In this document: positions 1 through 10,540 of the stretch, piece by piece
Numbering within the stretch: position 1 is the first letter of the stretch
How the letters are laid out: each line of letters starts with the position of its first letter
Assembly: GCF_009765365.1 (NCBI RefSeq)
Contig: NZ_VTOM01000007.1
Location: 62,001 to 126,000, forward strand
Source of the DNA: Antarcticirhabdus aurantiaca
Lineage (GTDB): Bacteria > Pseudomonadota > Alphaproteobacteria > Rhizobiales > Rhizobiaceae
Reading direction: 5' to 3'
DNA length: 64,000 bases
Made by a program: the position numbers and the translations under genes
The notes under the pieces: generated by a model
Seen by the model: only the letters and a program-made list of their open reading frames with translations
Databases searched by the model: none
What the model was told of the DNA's origin: nothing

Positions 1-130
<130 letters not shown>

Positions 131-142
131 GGTGATCGGCGG

Positions 143-565
143 ATGAGCGCGCTCGACGCGAACGAAACGGCGGTCCATGGCGGCCGCTGCCTTTGCGGCT
201 CCGTGCGCTTCGAGGCGCGCGGAGAGCTTCGGCCGGTCATCTACTGCCACTGCGAATCCTGCCGGCGCCAGTCGGGCCACTTCTTCGCCTGCACGAGCGT
301 GCCCCACGATCGGCTGACGGTCCACGACGATGCCGGCACGCTGACGTGGTTCTCCGCGACGCCGGCGGCGGAGCGCGGCTTCTGCCGCACCTGCGGCTCC
401 GTCCTGTTCTGGAAGCCGGCGGAGGGCGCGCGCATCTCGATCGAGGCCGGCTGTTTCGACGAGCCGTCGGGCCTCGTCGCCTCGCACCACATCTTCGTGG
501 GCGAGAAGGGCAGCTACTACGAGATCACCGACGGCCTGCCGCAATTCGCCGGCGACGACGAGTGA
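143..565 (+). CDS. GFA family (glutathione-dependent formaldehyde-activating enzyme/CENP-V-like) zinc protein
   Basis: A 140-residue single-domain protein of the GFA/CENP-V fold. Seven cysteines sit where the family binds zinc: C16 and C18 in CLCG, C35, C37 and C40 in CHCESC, and C81 and C84 in CRTC. Family members include the formaldehyde-glutathione adduct former Gfa, but most bacterial copies have no demonstrated reaction, so the substrate here is open. The start follows 12 bases after the DAHP synthase stop. Nothing in the surroundings points to formaldehyde metabolism. Confidence 0.88.
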   Translation: MSALDANETAVHGGRCLCGSVRFEARGELRPVIYCHCESCRRQSGHFFACTSVPHDRLTVHDDAGTLTWFSATPAAERGFCRTCGSVLFWKPAEGARISIEAGCFDEPSGLVASHHIFVGEKGSYYEITDGLPQFAGDDE

Positions 566-658
566 TGCCGGATCGGTGAACGATGCGTCGGATGCGCGGC
601 ATCTGACGCTCGCGGGTGCGGGTCGCTACGTTCTCCTCACGATCGAGGAGCCTCTTCC

Positions 659-1528
659 ATGCGCCAGCCGAGCCTGTTCATTTCCCACGGTGCGCCCGAC
701 ATCGCCATCGCCGACATGCCGGCGACGGCCTTCCTGCGCGGCCTCTTCGCCCGGCTTGCCAGGCCGCGGGCCATCCTCGTGGCGAGCGCCCATTTCGAGG
801 CGGAGGGCGAGGTCCTCGTATCCGCCGACGCCGCGCCCGCCACGATCCGCGACTTCGGCGGCTTCGATCGACGCCTCTACGAGATCGAGTATCCCGCGCC
901 CGGCGATCCGGCGCTCGCGGGCGAGATCGTCGCGCGGCTCGGCATGGCCGGCCTGCCGGCGCGCTTGGCGGCCGATCGCGGCTTCGATCACGGGACCTGG
1001 GTTCCGCTCCACCTGATGCGGCCGCAAGCGGACGTGCCGGTGGTCCAGGTGTCGGTCGATCCGTCGGCGGGTCCCGAGCATCACCACAGGCTCGGAGCCG
1101 CGCTGCGCGCCCTGCGCGACGAGGACGTGCTGGTGATCGGTTCGGGCGCGTTCACGCACGACCTGCGCGCCGCCTTCGTCAACGTGCGGTCCGGCCGGCG
1201 CGACGCCGAGGTTCCGGCCTTCGTCGACGCCTTCGCGGACTGGATGTCGGAGCGCATCCTGGCCGGCGATCGCGCGGCGCTGCTCGACTACCGGAGCCTC
1301 GCGCCCTTCGCCGTGCAGAACCATCCGAGCGACGAGCACCTGATGCCGCTCTTCGTGGCGCTCGGCGCGGCCGACTCGTCCGAGGCGGTGCAACTCCTGC
1401 ATTCCAGCCGCGACTACGGGGCGATCGGCATGGAGGCCTTCGCCTTCGGCCTGGACGAAGCGGCGAACGCGCTGGCGACGGAGGTGGAAACGTTGCGGCA
1501 CCTGCCGCGGGTCGGCTCCTTCGCCTGA
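659..1528 (+). CDS. LigB/DODA-type extradiol ring-cleavage dioxygenase family protein
   Basis: A 289-residue protein that begins MRQPSLFISHG. The family motifs are present: SHG (H10), ASAHFE (H45), DHGTWVPL (H111 and H118) and GSGAFTHDL near residue 165. In the class III extradiol dioxygenase fold these histidines bind Fe or Zn. Characterised relatives are plant 4,5-DOPA dioxygenase and E. coli YgiD. The physiological substrate cannot be read from the sequence. It ends 8 bases before the convergent DedA gene. Confidence 0.88.
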   Translation: MRQPSLFISHGAPDIAIADMPATAFLRGLFARLARPRAILVASAHFEAEGEVLVSADAAPATIRDFGGFDRRLYEIEYPAPGDPALAGEIVARLGMAGLPARLAADRGFDHGTWVPLHLMRPQADVPVVQVSVDPSAGPEHHHRLGAALRALRDEDVLVIGSGAFTHDLRAAFVNVRSGRRDAEVPAFVDAFADWMSERILAGDRAALLDYRSLAPFAVQNHPSDEHLMPLFVALGAADSSEAVQLLHSSRDYGAIGMEAFAFGLDEAANALATEVETLRHLPRVGSFA

Positions 1529-1535
1529 CTCGGCC

Positions 1536-2132
1536 TCAGTCGGCCTCGTTGCCGCGCCGGCGCTGCATCAGCGCCGGCCCCCATTGGCGCCAGGCGAACC
1601 AGCCGGCGAGGCCAACGGCGATCACCGCGAGCGCGATGCCGACGCCGCGCTCCACCACCTCGAGCCGCGCGAAGACGGCGCCGATCGCGTGGCCGAAGAC
1701 GAAGCCGATCGTCGTGAAGAGCGTCGCCCAGATCCCGGCGCCGATGAGGTTCAGGATCAGGAAGCGCGTCACCGAGATCCGGCTGAGCCCGAGAGCGATC
1801 AGCCCCGGCATCCGAAGCCCGTAGATGTAGCGGTTCACGATCACGAAGAAGGCTTGGTAGCGCTCGACGAGGCGGATGGCCTTGGCGAACTTCTCGCGCC
1901 GGCGCCAGCGCGCCACCCACCGGTGATTGCTCCAGAAGCGCGCGAACAGGAACACCGACAGATCGCCCAGGAAGGAGCCGATGAAGGCCAGGGCGATGAT
2001 GAATTCGAAGGGATAGGAGCCGCGATAGGCGAGAAAGCCGCCGATGATCGCGAACACCTCACCCTCGAAGAAGGTGCCGATGAAGACGATCACGGGGCCG
2101 AACTGGCTGATGAGGCTGAGAATCTCGTTCAC
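1536..2132 (-). CDS. DedA family membrane protein
   Basis: A 198-residue integral membrane protein of the DedA/SNARE-associated (VTT) family, some members of which translocate lipid carriers such as undecaprenyl phosphate. Motifs include an N-terminal FIGTFFEGE and a later segment with GLRMPGL and NLIGAGIW, plus several hydrophobic segments and a basic tail (MQRRRG). I chose the GTG at 2132 because GGAG lies five bases upstream and the encoded protein then begins directly with NEILSLISQFG. The reading frame stays open about 50 codons further upstream, but that part is arginine-rich and unlike the family. Confidence 0.88.
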   Translation of the reverse strand: MNEILSLISQFGPVIVFIGTFFEGEVFAIIGGFLAYRGSYPFEFIIALAFIGSFLGDLSVFLFARFWSNHRWVARWRRREKFAKAIRLVERYQAFFVIVNRYIYGLRMPGLIALGLSRISVTRFLILNLIGAGIWATLFTTIGFVFGHAIGAVFARLEVVERGVGIALAVIAVGLAGWFAWRQWGPALMQRRRGNEAD

Positions 2133-2422
2133 GCGGTCTCCGAGGCGAGGCGGCGGCCGCTCTGTTGAACGGGACGTGCGGAGCCGGGCGGCGGCACTTC
2201 GCGCCCATCGGCCGGGTCTCCGCGGCGAGCGGCGGCCGGCTGCGATTCGATGGCCGGAGCTATTACGACCCGTCGGCGACATCCGTCAAACGCCGCAGAG
2301 CCGGCTTCGATCCAGCTTGCCGCCCGTCCTGGCCGCGAATGCCGCGGAATGGTAGTGCCGACGCGTCCGTTTCCCCGGCGGTACCGCTCCGCGCTTCTCA
2401 GGCCCGCAGGCTGCCCGAACCC

Positions 2423-3700
2423 ATGTCCTTTCTCGCACGGAACGCCCGCTGGATCGCCGGCGGCTTCCTCCTCTGCTTCTTCTCCTCCTTCGGGCAGACC
2501 TTCTTCATCGCCCTGTCCAATGCCGACATCCGGCGCGAGCTCGACCTGACGAACGGCGGCTTCGGCCTCGTCTACATGGCCGCGACCCTCGCCAGCGCCT
2601 CGACGCTGCCCTTCTTCGGACGGCTGCTGGATGCCTGGTCGGCGCGGGCCATGGGGAGCGTCGTGATCACGGTGCTTGCCGGCGCCTGCCTCCTGATGGC
2701 GGCGGCCGACAACCTCGCCGTCCTGTTTCTCGCGATCTACCTCCTGCGCCTCTTCGGCCAGGGCATGATGTCCCAGACAGCCTACACGGCGACAGGCCGC
2801 TGGTTCTCGGCCAATCGCGGGCGCGCGACGTCCCTCGTGACGCTCGGCTTCATGGGCGGGGAGGCGCTGTTCCCGCTCCTGTTCCTCGCCGGCGCCGAGA
2901 TCGTCGGATGGCGGGGCAACTGGGTCGCGGCCGCCGTGATCCTCGCGGGCCTCGCGCTGCCGCTGATCGCCGCCCTCGCGGCGCGCGAGCGCGATCCCTC
3001 AACGGAGCCGGCGGCGGCCGGCGGACGCCCGGCCGCGCCCGATCGCACGCGCGGCGAGGTGCTGCGCGACTGGCGCTTCTACGTCGTCTGTTTCGGGGTT
3101 CTCGCGCCGCCCTTCGTCGTCACCACGCTGTTCTTCCACCAGAACTACCTGACCGAGCTGCGCGGCTGGCCGGACGGGCTGATCGCCGCGACCTTCCCGC
3201 TGCTTTCGGTGACCTCCGTCGTCTTCGTGCTCGTCTGCGGCTGGCTGATCGACCGCTTCGCGGCGGTGCGGATCCTGCCGTTCCTTCTCGTGCCGCTGAT
3301 CCTCGCCTGCCTCGTCGCCGCCAACGTCGAGGCGACCTGGGCCGTGCCGGTCTTCATGGTGCTCGTCGGCGCTTCCAACGGGCTCAACGGAACGCTCGTC
3401 GGCGCGCTCTGGCCCGAGCTCTACGGTACGCGCCATCTCGGCGCGATCCGCTCCGTGGTCTGGGCGGCGATCGTTCTCGGCAGCGCGATCGGCCCCGGCC
3501 TGACCGGCGTCCTCATCGATCGCGGCGTGTCCTATCCGCTGCAGATCAACGCCATGGCGCTCTACGGCCTCGTCTGCCTCACCGCCTTCGCGATCGTCGC
3601 ACCGCGGATCGCGCCGCGCGCGGTGCCGGAGCCTGTGCCCGCCGAGCCGCCGCTCCTCCAGCCGGGCTCCGGCGAGCCCTTGTCGCCGGGCAAAGGCTGA
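2423..3700 (+). CDS. MFS transporter
   Basis: A 425-residue major facilitator with about twelve hydrophobic segments. It begins MSFLARNARWIAGGF, and a conserved FGRLLDAW loop follows TM2. A second half of similar layout follows a polar linker (residues ~190-205, rich in A, P and R). It resembles the oxalate/formate-antiporter-like or monocarboxylate MFS groups, but the substrate is not determinable. The frame is open for 86 codons upstream, but that extension is hydrophilic and arginine-rich, so the ATG at 2423 is preferred. The divergent DedA gene is 290 bases away, and no other gene is seen in that gap. Confidence 0.85.
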   Translation: MSFLARNARWIAGGFLLCFFSSFGQTFFIALSNADIRRELDLTNGGFGLVYMAATLASASTLPFFGRLLDAWSARAMGSVVITVLAGACLLMAAADNLAVLFLAIYLLRLFGQGMMSQTAYTATGRWFSANRGRATSLVTLGFMGGEALFPLLFLAGAEIVGWRGNWVAAAVILAGLALPLIAALAARERDPSTEPAAAGGRPAAPDRTRGEVLRDWRFYVVCFGVLAPPFVVTTLFFHQNYLTELRGWPDGLIAATFPLLSVTSVVFVLVCGWLIDRFAAVRILPFLLVPLILACLVAANVEATWAVPVFMVLVGASNGLNGTLVGALWPELYGTRHLGAIRSVVWAAIVLGSAIGPGLTGVLIDRGVSYPLQINAMALYGLVCLTAFAIVAPRIAPRAVPEPVPAEPPLLQPGSGEPLSPGKG

Positions 3701-3735
3701 TTGCCAGCCGGCCCGGCTTGGCCTAGGTCGCGGGC

Positions 3736-5109
3736 ATGACGGTCTTCGTTCGCTTCGCGCCCTCGCCGACGGGCTTCATCCACATCGGCAATCTGCGCAC
3801 CGCGCTGTTCAACTGGCTCTTCGCCGCCCGCGAGGGCGGGCGCTTCCTCCTGCGCTTCGACGACACCGACGCGGAGCGCTCGCGCGCCGAATATGCGGAG
3901 GCGATCGTCGAGGACCTCGCCTGGATCGGCATCCGTCCGCACGTGACGCTCCGCCAATCCGACCGCGTCGGGCTCTACGACACGAGCGCCGACCGCCTGC
4001 GCGACCGCGGCTTGCTCTATCCGTGCTACGAGACGCCGGACGAGCTGGACCGGCGCCGCAAGCGGCTCATGGGCCGCGGCCTGCCGCCGGTCTACGGCCG
4101 CGACGCGCTGAAGCTGAGCGAGGACGATCGCCGACGGCTGGAGGAGGAGGGGCGCCGCCCGCACTGGCGCTTCCTCCTGCCGAACTTCGAGGCTGACCCG
4201 CTGCAGCCGCGCCGGACGATCGTGGAGTGGGACGACCTCGTGCGCGGGTCCCAGAGCGTCGACCTCGCCTCGCTCTCCGATCCCGTGCTGGTGCGCGAGG
4301 ACGGCAGCTACCTCTACACGCTGCCCTCCGTCGTCGACGACGGCGAGCTCGGCATCACCCACGTCATCCGCGGCGACGACCACGTGACGAACACCGGCGT
4401 CCAGATCGCGCTGTTCGAAGCGCTCGGCTTCGTGCCGCCGCGATTCGGCCACCACAATCTCCTCACCACCGTCAGCGGCGAGGGCCTGTCGAAGCGCAGC
4501 GGCTCGCTCAGCCTCCGGACGCTGCGGGCGGAGGGCTACGAGCCGATGGCCGTCGCCTCGCTCGCCATCGAGGTCGGCATGTCCGGCTCGATCGAAGCGC
4601 TGCCGAGCCTCGACGCGCTCGCCGCGCGGCTGGACCTGTCCGCCGTCTCGCAGTCCGCCGCCAAGTTCGATCCGGCCGAACTCGACCGGCTGAGCGCCGA
4701 ACTGGTCCACGCCAAGCCGCACGGCGAGGTCGCGGCTGCCCTGCGCGGCTTCGGCGTTCCGGAGGCCGAGAGCGAGGCGTTCTGGCGCGCTGTCGCCGGC
4801 AACTGCGCGCGCGTGGCCGATGCGGCCGCGTGGGCCGGCATCGTCTACGGAGCGCCGAGCCCGGCCGTCGACCTCGCCGAGGAGGACCGCGCCTTCGTGC
4901 GCGACGCGCTCGATCGGCTGCCGGAGGGGCCCTTCGACCGCGACACCTGGAAGACCTGGACGAACCGCCTCAAGGCCGAGACCGGCCGCAAGGGCCGGGC
5001 CCTGTTCATGCCGCTGCGCCAGGCGCTGACCGGCCTCGATCACGGCCCGGAGATGTCGGAGCTCCTGCCGCTCATTGGTCGGGAAAGAACGCTGGCCCGA
5101 CGACCCTGA
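3736..5109 (+). CDS. gltX: Glutamyl-tRNA synthetase
   Basis: A 457-residue class I aminoacyl-tRNA synthetase that attaches glutamate to tRNA-Glu, and often to tRNA-Gln in bacteria that use GatCAB. The Rossmann fold opens with [13 protein letters not shown] (the HIGH-type signature), RFDDTD follows, and LSKRSG near residue 255 is the KMSKS-type loop. The C-terminal helical anticodon-binding part is complete. Length fits the discriminating/nondiscriminating GltX family, and rhizobia commonly carry two gltX copies, so this may be one of a pair. Its last 38 bases overlap the convergent DUF2865 gene. Confidence 0.93.
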   Translation: MTVFVRFAPSPTGFIHIGNLRTALFNWLFAAREGGRFLLRFDDTDAERSRAEYAEAIVEDLAWIGIRPHVTLRQSDRVGLYDTSADRLRDRGLLYPCYETPDELDRRRKRLMGRGLPPVYGRDALKLSEDDRRRLEEEGRRPHWRFLLPNFEADPLQPRRTIVEWDDLVRGSQSVDLASLSDPVLVREDGSYLYTLPSVVDDGELGITHVIRGDDHVTNTGVQIALFEALGFVPPRFGHHNLLTTVSGEGLSKRSGSLSLRTLRAEGYEPMAVASLAIEVGMSGSIEALPSLDALAARLDLSAVSQSAAKFDPAELDRLSAELVHAKPHGEVAAALRGFGVPEAESEAFWRAVAGNCARVADAAAWAGIVYGAPSPAVDLAEEDRAFVRDALDRLPEGPFDRDTWKTWTNRLKAETGRKGRALFMPLRQALTGLDHGPEMSELLPLIGRERTLARRP

Positions 5110-5902
5110 TCGTCTTCTTCGGCGCGTCCTCGAGCGTCGCCGTCTCGATCGCGGCGGGGGCGTTCGGGTCCGGGCGCCAGCGCGGGACCGGGATCGTCCA
5201 GAGTTCGGGCGGCCCGGCCTTCGGCTCCTCCTCGAGATAGGCGGGCACCGCCTGGAGCACCGGCGTCGGAATGCGGCAGCCGCAGGTCTCCGGATCCTGC
5301 GACGGACCCTTCAGCTTGTACAGGAAGGCGTTGGTGAGGTCGGTATAGGGCGTGCCCGAGATCGAGCGCATCTGATCGCTCGTTTCGCCCATGACCTTGT
5401 GGACGTAGAGGCTGACCTCCATGCCGGGGCAGCGCGCCTGGCAGGCCTGCTGGTCGGCGTCGAACCGGTCCTCCGTGGTGGAGAAGCTGATCGGGAAGAA
5501 GTAGCCGTCGCAGCTGCGCACGCACATCGTCGTGTAGGTGCCGCCATGCGCGTAGACCGGCCCCTCGGGCGCGCGGGGCCGCCGACGCTCGGCCGCCGGC
5601 CGCGAGCGGCGCGCCTGCCGGCGCTCGAACGAGGCGCGCTGACGGATCACCCGCCGCGGCGCGACCCGCTCGGAGCCTCGCCATTCGCGCATGCGCCCGA
5701 TCAGGCCGCCGTCCTGCACCAGGATCACGGGCGCCGCGCAGGCCGCGCCGACGCACCCCGCAGTCTGCACGGGGGGCATCGCGATGGGACCGGCCTCGGC
5801 GGCCGGGATCGACAGGGCACCCAGTCCCACCATGCCGGCGAGGGCGCCTGCGCGACCCCTGCGGCTCAGTCCGTAAAACGATCCCGCGCCGGCGTTCGAC
5901 AT
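5072..5902 (-). CDS. DUF2865 domain-containing exported protein
   Basis: A 276-residue protein with a basic N-terminus and hydrophobic stretch ([20 protein letters not shown]) that fits a signal peptide cleaved near residue 37. After an arginine-rich segment (~75-110) comes the DUF2865 core: [26 protein letters not shown] and a late ETCGC cluster. These are six or more cysteines that could form disulfides in the periplasm. The family is found mainly in Rhizobiales and has no assigned function. The 3' end lies inside the convergent gltX gene. Confidence 0.85.
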   Translation of the reverse strand: MSNAGAGSFYGLSRRGRAGALAGMVGLGALSIPAAEAGPIAMPPVQTAGCVGAACAAPVILVQDGGLIGRMREWRGSERVAPRRVIRQRASFERRQARRSRPAAERRRPRAPEGPVYAHGGTYTTMCVRSCDGYFFPISFSTTEDRFDADQQACQARCPGMEVSLYVHKVMGETSDQMRSISGTPYTDLTNAFLYKLKGPSQDPETCGCRIPTPVLQAVPAYLEEEPKAGPPELWTIPVPRWRPDPNAPAAIETATLEDAPKKTIRVVGPAFFPDQ

Positions 5903-6014
5903 GCCCGCCCCTCTTTCCTCGTACGATGCTTCGAGGGCCGGTATTTAGGATCGCTTAGTATTCTTCCAGGCCGATTTTGGGCTTTCCCCGGCTATCGCCC
6001 TTGGCCGCAAATCC

Positions 6015-8327
6015 TTAGCTGGCGGAGCCGCTCTGCACGGCCGCCGCCACCGCGATCGCCGACATGTTCACGACGCCCCGCGACGTGACCGACGGCGTCA
6101 GGATGTGAGCCTGGCTCGCCGCGCCGAGGAGGACGGGGCCGACATGCAGCGCGTCGGTCATCGATTTCACGACGTTGAGCGTGATGTTGGCCGCGTCGAG
6201 ATTGGGGAAGACGAGGAGGTTGGCTTCGCCCGACAGCGTCGAATCCGGCATCAGCCGGCGGCGGATCGCCTCGTTCAGCGCCGCGTCGCCGTGCATCTCG
6301 CCGTCGACCTCGAAATCCGGCACGGCGTCGCGCACGAGCTTCACGGCGTGCCGCAACTTGCGCGTGTCCGGCGTGTCGTCGGTCCCGAAGTTGGAGTGCG
6401 ACACGAAGGCGGCCTTGGGCGTCAGGCCAAAGCGGCGGATCTCGGCGGCCGCGAGCAGTGTCATCTCCGCCAGCTCCTCGGCCGATGGATTCCGCTGGAC
6501 ATAGGTGTCGAGGAAGAACTTGGCGCTGTTGTTGCCGATGAGGAGGCTCATCGCGGCGAACTTCGCGACGCCCTCGCGCCGGCCGATGACCTGCTGGATG
6601 TCGCGCACGTGCGGGGCGTAGCGACCTTCCAGGCCGCAGATCAGCACCTCCGCCTCGCCGCGCGCGACGGCGAGCGCGCCGATCACGGTGGTGTTGGTGC
6701 GCACGATGGTGCGCGCCGTGTCCGGGTTCACGCCGCGGCGGCCGACCTTCTTGAAGTAGAGGTCGACGTAGTCGCGGTAGCGCGGATCGTCCTCGGGGTT
6801 CACGAAGTCGAAGTCCGGGCCCGGCCGGATGCGCAGGCCGTAGCGCTCGAGGCGCGTGCCGATGACGCTCGGGCGCCCGATCAGGATCGGCTGGCAGATC
6901 TCCTCCTCGATCAGCACCTGAGCGGCGCGCAGGACCCGCTCGTCCTCGCCGTCGGAGAAGATCACCCGCTTGCCCGAGCGCCGCGCGATCCCGAAGATCG
7001 GCTTCATCAGGAGGCCGGAGCGGAAGACGAAGCGGTTGAGATTGTCGAGATAGGCTTCGAAATCGGCGATCGGCCGCTCGGCGACGCCCTCGTCCATCGC
7101 CGCCTTGGCCACGGCCGGCGCGATCTTGAGGATGAGGCGCGGATCGAAGGGCGAGGGGATGAGGTAGGTCGGGCCGAAGACCGGCGTGTCAGAGCCGTAG
7201 GCCTTGGCGGCGACTTCCGAAACGTCCTCCCGGGCGAGCGCCGCGATCGCGTCGACGCAAGCCTTCTTCATGCCCTCCGTGATCGCCCGGGCGCCGCAGT
7301 CCAGCGCGCCGCGGAAGATGAAGGGGAAGCAGATGACGTTGTTGACCTGATTCGGGAAGTCCGAGCGGCCGGTGCAGATCATCGCGTCCGGCCGCACATC
7401 CTTGGCGAGTTGCGGCATGATCTCCGGCGTCGGGTTGGCGAGCGCCAGGATCAGCGGGTTCGGCGCCATCGCCTCCAGGAATTCGGGCTTGAGCACGCCG
7501 CCGGCCGAGAGGCCGAGGAAGATGTCGGCGCCCTGGATGGCTTCCTTCAGCGTGCGCTTGTCCGTCTCGACCGCATAGACGCCCTTCCAGCGATCCATGC
7601 CCTTCTCGCGGCCCTTGTAGACCACGCCGTCGATGTCGGTGCAGATGATGTTCTCGCGGCGCGCGCCGAGCTCGACCAGGAGGTTGAGGCAGGCGAGGGC
7701 CGCCGCGCCGGCGCCGCTCGTCACGATCTTGACCGAGCCGATGTCCTTGCTCGACAGGAGGAGGGCGTTCCTCACCGCCGCCGCGACGATGATCGCCGTG
7801 CCGTGCTGGTCGTCGTGGAAGACGGGAATGCGCATCCGCTCGCGCAGGCGCGCCTCGATTTCGAAGCACTCCGGCGCCTTGATGTCCTCGAGGTTGATGC
7901 CGCCGAAGGTCGGCTCCAGCGTCTCGACCGTGTTGCAGAAGCGGTCGATCTCCAGCGCGTCGACCTCGATGTCGAAGACGTCGATGTCGGCGAACTTCTT
8001 GAACAGGACCGCCTTGCCTTCCATCACCGGCTTGGAGGCCAGCGGCCCGATATTGCCGAGACCGAGCACCGCCGTGCCGTTGGAGATGACCGCGACGAGG
8101 TTGGAGCGCGAGGTGAAGTCGGCCGCGAGCCTGGGATCGGCCGCGATCTCCAGGCAGGGCGCGGCCACGCCCGGCGAATAGGCGAGCGCGAGGTCGCGCT
8201 GGTTGCCGAGAGGCTTCGTCGCGCGGATCGCGAGCTTACCGGGCTTGGGATGGCGATGGTAGAACAGCGCCTGCTCGTCCAGGTCGCTGCGCGCCGGCCG
8301 CTCGTTCTGCCCCTGGTCCTGCTGCAT
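6015..8327 (-). CDS. maeB: NADP-dependent malic enzyme with C-terminal phosphotransacetylase-like domain
   Basis: A 770-residue fusion. Residues ~1-430 are malic enzyme, oxidatively decarboxylating malate to pyruvate ([18 protein letters not shown], and a nucleotide-binding region with [10 protein letters not shown]). Residues ~440-760 resemble phosphate acetyltransferase ([13 protein letters not shown]) and in this family are usually regulatory rather than catalytic. In rhizobia this protein (TME/DME type) supplies pyruvate and NADPH during growth on C4-dicarboxylates. The start ATG at 8327 faces a 165-base divergent gap to the phosphoesterase gene. Confidence 0.95.
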   Translation of the reverse strand: MQQDQGQNERPARSDLDEQALFYHRHPKPGKLAIRATKPLGNQRDLALAYSPGVAAPCLEIAADPRLAADFTSRSNLVAVISNGTAVLGLGNIGPLASKPVMEGKAVLFKKFADIDVFDIEVDALEIDRFCNTVETLEPTFGGINLEDIKAPECFEIEARLRERMRIPVFHDDQHGTAIIVAAAVRNALLLSSKDIGSVKIVTSGAGAAALACLNLLVELGARRENIICTDIDGVVYKGREKGMDRWKGVYAVETDKRTLKEAIQGADIFLGLSAGGVLKPEFLEAMAPNPLILALANPTPEIMPQLAKDVRPDAMICTGRSDFPNQVNNVICFPFIFRGALDCGARAITEGMKKACVDAIAALAREDVSEVAAKAYGSDTPVFGPTYLIPSPFDPRLILKIAPAVAKAAMDEGVAERPIADFEAYLDNLNRFVFRSGLLMKPIFGIARRSGKRVIFSDGEDERVLRAAQVLIEEEICQPILIGRPSVIGTRLERYGLRIRPGPDFDFVNPEDDPRYRDYVDLYFKKVGRRGVNPDTARTIVRTNTTVIGALAVARGEAEVLICGLEGRYAPHVRDIQQVIGRREGVAKFAAMSLLIGNNSAKFFLDTYVQRNPSAEELAEMTLLAAAEIRRFGLTPKAAFVSHSNFGTDDTPDTRKLRHAVKLVRDAVPDFEVDGEMHGDAALNEAIRRRLMPDSTLSGEANLLVFPNLDAANITLNVVKSMTDALHVGPVLLGAASQAHILTPSVTSRGVVNMSAIAVAAAVQSGSAS

Positions 8328-8492
8328 CGCTCGATCCCCGTTTGCGGAATGGCTTCGTCTCTAAGAGGCGGATGGCGAGGGTGCAACAGCCGGCTGTCGA
8401 CGAGGGGCCACGTCGCGGGGAACGGGCCGACTGTCACATGGCTGATATGGGACTCGGGCAAGCCTGCCTCGTGTGATCGAGGGAGCCCCGGC

Positions 8493-9332
8493 ATGGCGAC
8501 GATGCACCAGCTCAACACCGTCCGGCACGTCCGCACGCTGTTCATCTCCGACGTCCATCTCGGCTCGAAGGCGGCCAAGGCCGAGCTCCTGGTCGACTTC
8601 CTGCGCGTCCACGACGCCGACACGATCTATCTCGTCGGCGACATCGTCGACGGCTGGCGGCTGAAGCGCTCCTGGCACTGGCCGCAGCCGCACAACGACG
8701 TGGTGCAGAAGCTCCTGCGCAAGGCCCGCAAGGGCACGCGCATCGTCTACATCCCCGGCAACCACGACGAGTTCGTCCGCGACTTTCCCGGCGAGCATTT
8801 CGGCGGGATCGAGGTGAAGCTGAACGACGTCCACGTGACCGCGGACGGTCGGCGCTTCCTTGTCATGCACGGCGACGAGTTCGACGTCGTGGTGAAGAAC
8901 GCCCGCATCCTCGCCTATCTCGGCGACTGGGCCTACGACGCGGCGCTGGCGGTCAACAGCGTCTTCAACAACGTCCGCCGCCGGCTCGGCTTCCCCTACT
9001 GGTCGCTGTCCTCCTGGGCGAAGCTGAAGGTGAAGAACGCCGTCAACTTCATCGGCGAGTTCGAGAAGACCCTCGCCGAGGAAGCGCGGCGACAGGACTG
9101 CGTCGGCGTCATCTGCGGCCACATCCACCATGCCCAGCTGGCGGAGCGCGAAGGCATCGAATACGTCAACACCGGCGACTGGGTGGAAAGCTGCACCGCC
9201 GTCGCGGAGCGGCCGGACGGGACGCTGGAGCTGATCCGCTGGGCCGAGGAAGCGCGACGCGTTCCCGTGCGCCGCGGCCGCGGCGCCGAGGTCGAGATCG
9301 ACGACCTGCCCAGCGTCGTCGAGGCGGCCTGA
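8493..9332 (+). CDS. Calcineurin-like metallophosphoesterase, LpxH-like (UDP-2,3-diacylglucosamine diphosphatase family)
   Basis: A 279-residue phosphoesterase with the full set of dinuclear-metal motifs: SDVHLG (D20, H22), GDIVDGW (D50), GNHDE (N90-H91-D92), HGDEFD and GHIHH. LpxH splits UDP-2,3-diacylglucosamine in lipid A synthesis. Alphaproteobacteria usually use the unrelated LpxI for that step, so this paralogue may act on another phospho-compound. The ATG at 8493 has GGGAG upstream; the frame is open far upstream only as antisense of maeB. It is followed after 23 bases by a GT4 glycosyltransferase, a pairing that suggests one glycolipid or envelope pathway (inference). Confidence 0.85.
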   Translation: MATMHQLNTVRHVRTLFISDVHLGSKAAKAELLVDFLRVHDADTIYLVGDIVDGWRLKRSWHWPQPHNDVVQKLLRKARKGTRIVYIPGNHDEFVRDFPGEHFGGIEVKLNDVHVTADGRRFLVMHGDEFDVVVKNARILAYLGDWAYDAALAVNSVFNNVRRRLGFPYWSLSSWAKLKVKNAVNFIGEFEKTLAEEARRQDCVGVICGHIHHAQLAEREGIEYVNTGDWVESCTAVAERPDGTLELIRWAEEARRVPVRRGRGAEVEIDDLPSVVEAA

Positions 9333-9355
9333 GCGCCGCGCCGGTCTCGCCTGCC

Positions 9356-10447
9356 ATGCGCTTCCTCCTCGCGACGGATGCCTGGCATCCGCAGATCAAC
9401 GGCGTGGTGCGGACGCTCACCCACCTCGTGGCGGAGCTGCGCCGGGCGGGCCACGAGGTGCTGGTGGTCTCGCCGGCCGATTTCCGGACGCTGCCTTGCC
9501 CGACCTATCCCGAGATCCGGCTGTCGCTGACGACGCCCGGACGGCTCGCGCGCCGCATCCGGTCCTTTGCGCCGGACGTCGTCCATGTCGCGACCGAAGG
9601 TCCGATCGGCCTCAGCGCGCGGGCCGCGGCGCGTCGCCTCGAGCTGCCGCTGACGACGAGCTTCCACACGCGCTTTCCCGAATATCTGCGACGCCGGGCG
9701 CCGGTGCCGGAGCGGCTGACCTACGCGCTTCTGCGGCGCTTCCACGCGCCGGCGGCGGCCTGCCTCGTGCCGACGGCGCAGGTGCGGCGCGAGCTCGCCG
9801 CCCGCGGCTTCACGCGGCTCGTGACCTGGACGCGCGGCGTCGACCGCGCGCTGTTCCGCCCGCGCCCCGGCGTCGATCTCGGGCTCAAGGGGCCCGTCTT
9901 CCTCTGCGTCGGGCGCGTCGCGCCGGAGAAAGGGCTCGAAGCCTTTCTCGATCTCGACCTGCCGGGCTCCAAGCTCGTGGTCGGCGGCGGCCCGGCTCTG
10001 ACGTCCCTGAAGGCGCGCTACCCGGACGTGCGCTTCATCGGCTCCAAGGTCGGCGACGAGCTCGTCGACCATTACAACGCGGCCGACGTCTTCGTTTTTC
10101 CCTCGCGAACCGACACGTTCGGCATCGTGCTCCTCGAGGCGCTCGCCTGCGGCATTCCCGTCGCAGCCTTTCCCGAGCCGGGGCCGGTCGAGGTCATCGC
10201 CGAGACCAGCGCCGGCGTCCTCGACGAGGACCTGCGGGCCGCCTGCCTCAAGGCCCTCACGCTCGATCCGGCCGACGCCTTGGAGCGCTCGGAGGCCTTC
10301 ACCTGGGCGGCCTGCGCCGAGCGCTTCGTCGAGGTCGCGGCTCTCGCCCTCGCCAACCATCCGGTCGCCGTCGCTCGACCCACCTTCGCGCGGCGGATCT
10401 CCGCCCGGCTCTTCACGCGCCCGAAACATCAGCCGCCCGGAATGTGA
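9356..10447 (+). CDS. GT4 family glycosyltransferase
   Basis: A 363-residue GT-B fold glycosyltransferase. The N-terminus (ATDAWHPQINGVVRTL) is typical of GT4 enzymes such as GDP-mannose-dependent alpha-mannosyltransferases and SqdX/MgtA-like lipid glycosyltransferases. The donor-binding half contains FVGRVAPEKG-type sequence (LCVGRVAPEKGLE) and FPSRTDTFGIVLLEALACG with the EX7E acid pair. Donor and acceptor are not determinable. It lies 23 bases after the phosphoesterase gene on the same strand, so the two are probably cotranscribed. Confidence 0.88.
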   Translation: MRFLLATDAWHPQINGVVRTLTHLVAELRRAGHEVLVVSPADFRTLPCPTYPEIRLSLTTPGRLARRIRSFAPDVVHVATEGPIGLSARAAARRLELPLTTSFHTRFPEYLRRRAPVPERLTYALLRRFHAPAAACLVPTAQVRRELAARGFTRLVTWTRGVDRALFRPRPGVDLGLKGPVFLCVGRVAPEKGLEAFLDLDLPGSKLVVGGGPALTSLKARYPDVRFIGSKVGDELVDHYNAADVFVFPSRTDTFGIVLLEALACGIPVAAFPEPGPVEVIAETSAGVLDEDLRAACLKALTLDPADALERSEAFTWAACAERFVEVAALALANHPVAVARPTFARRISARLFTRPKHQPPGM

Positions 10448-10540
10448 TTCGCAACGGCGTGGCATCCGCTCCGCCTCCGGTCTATGCCTCCCCCGCCGGG
10501 CGGAGCGACGCGCGGCGACGGGGCACGATCGAGGACGGAC

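Noticed and set aside
6105-8490. A long plus-strand open frame running into the phosphoesterase gene
   Set aside because: The first ~790 codons are antisense to maeB and only the last 279 encode the phosphoesterase motifs; ATG 8493 with its own ribosome binding site is the true start.
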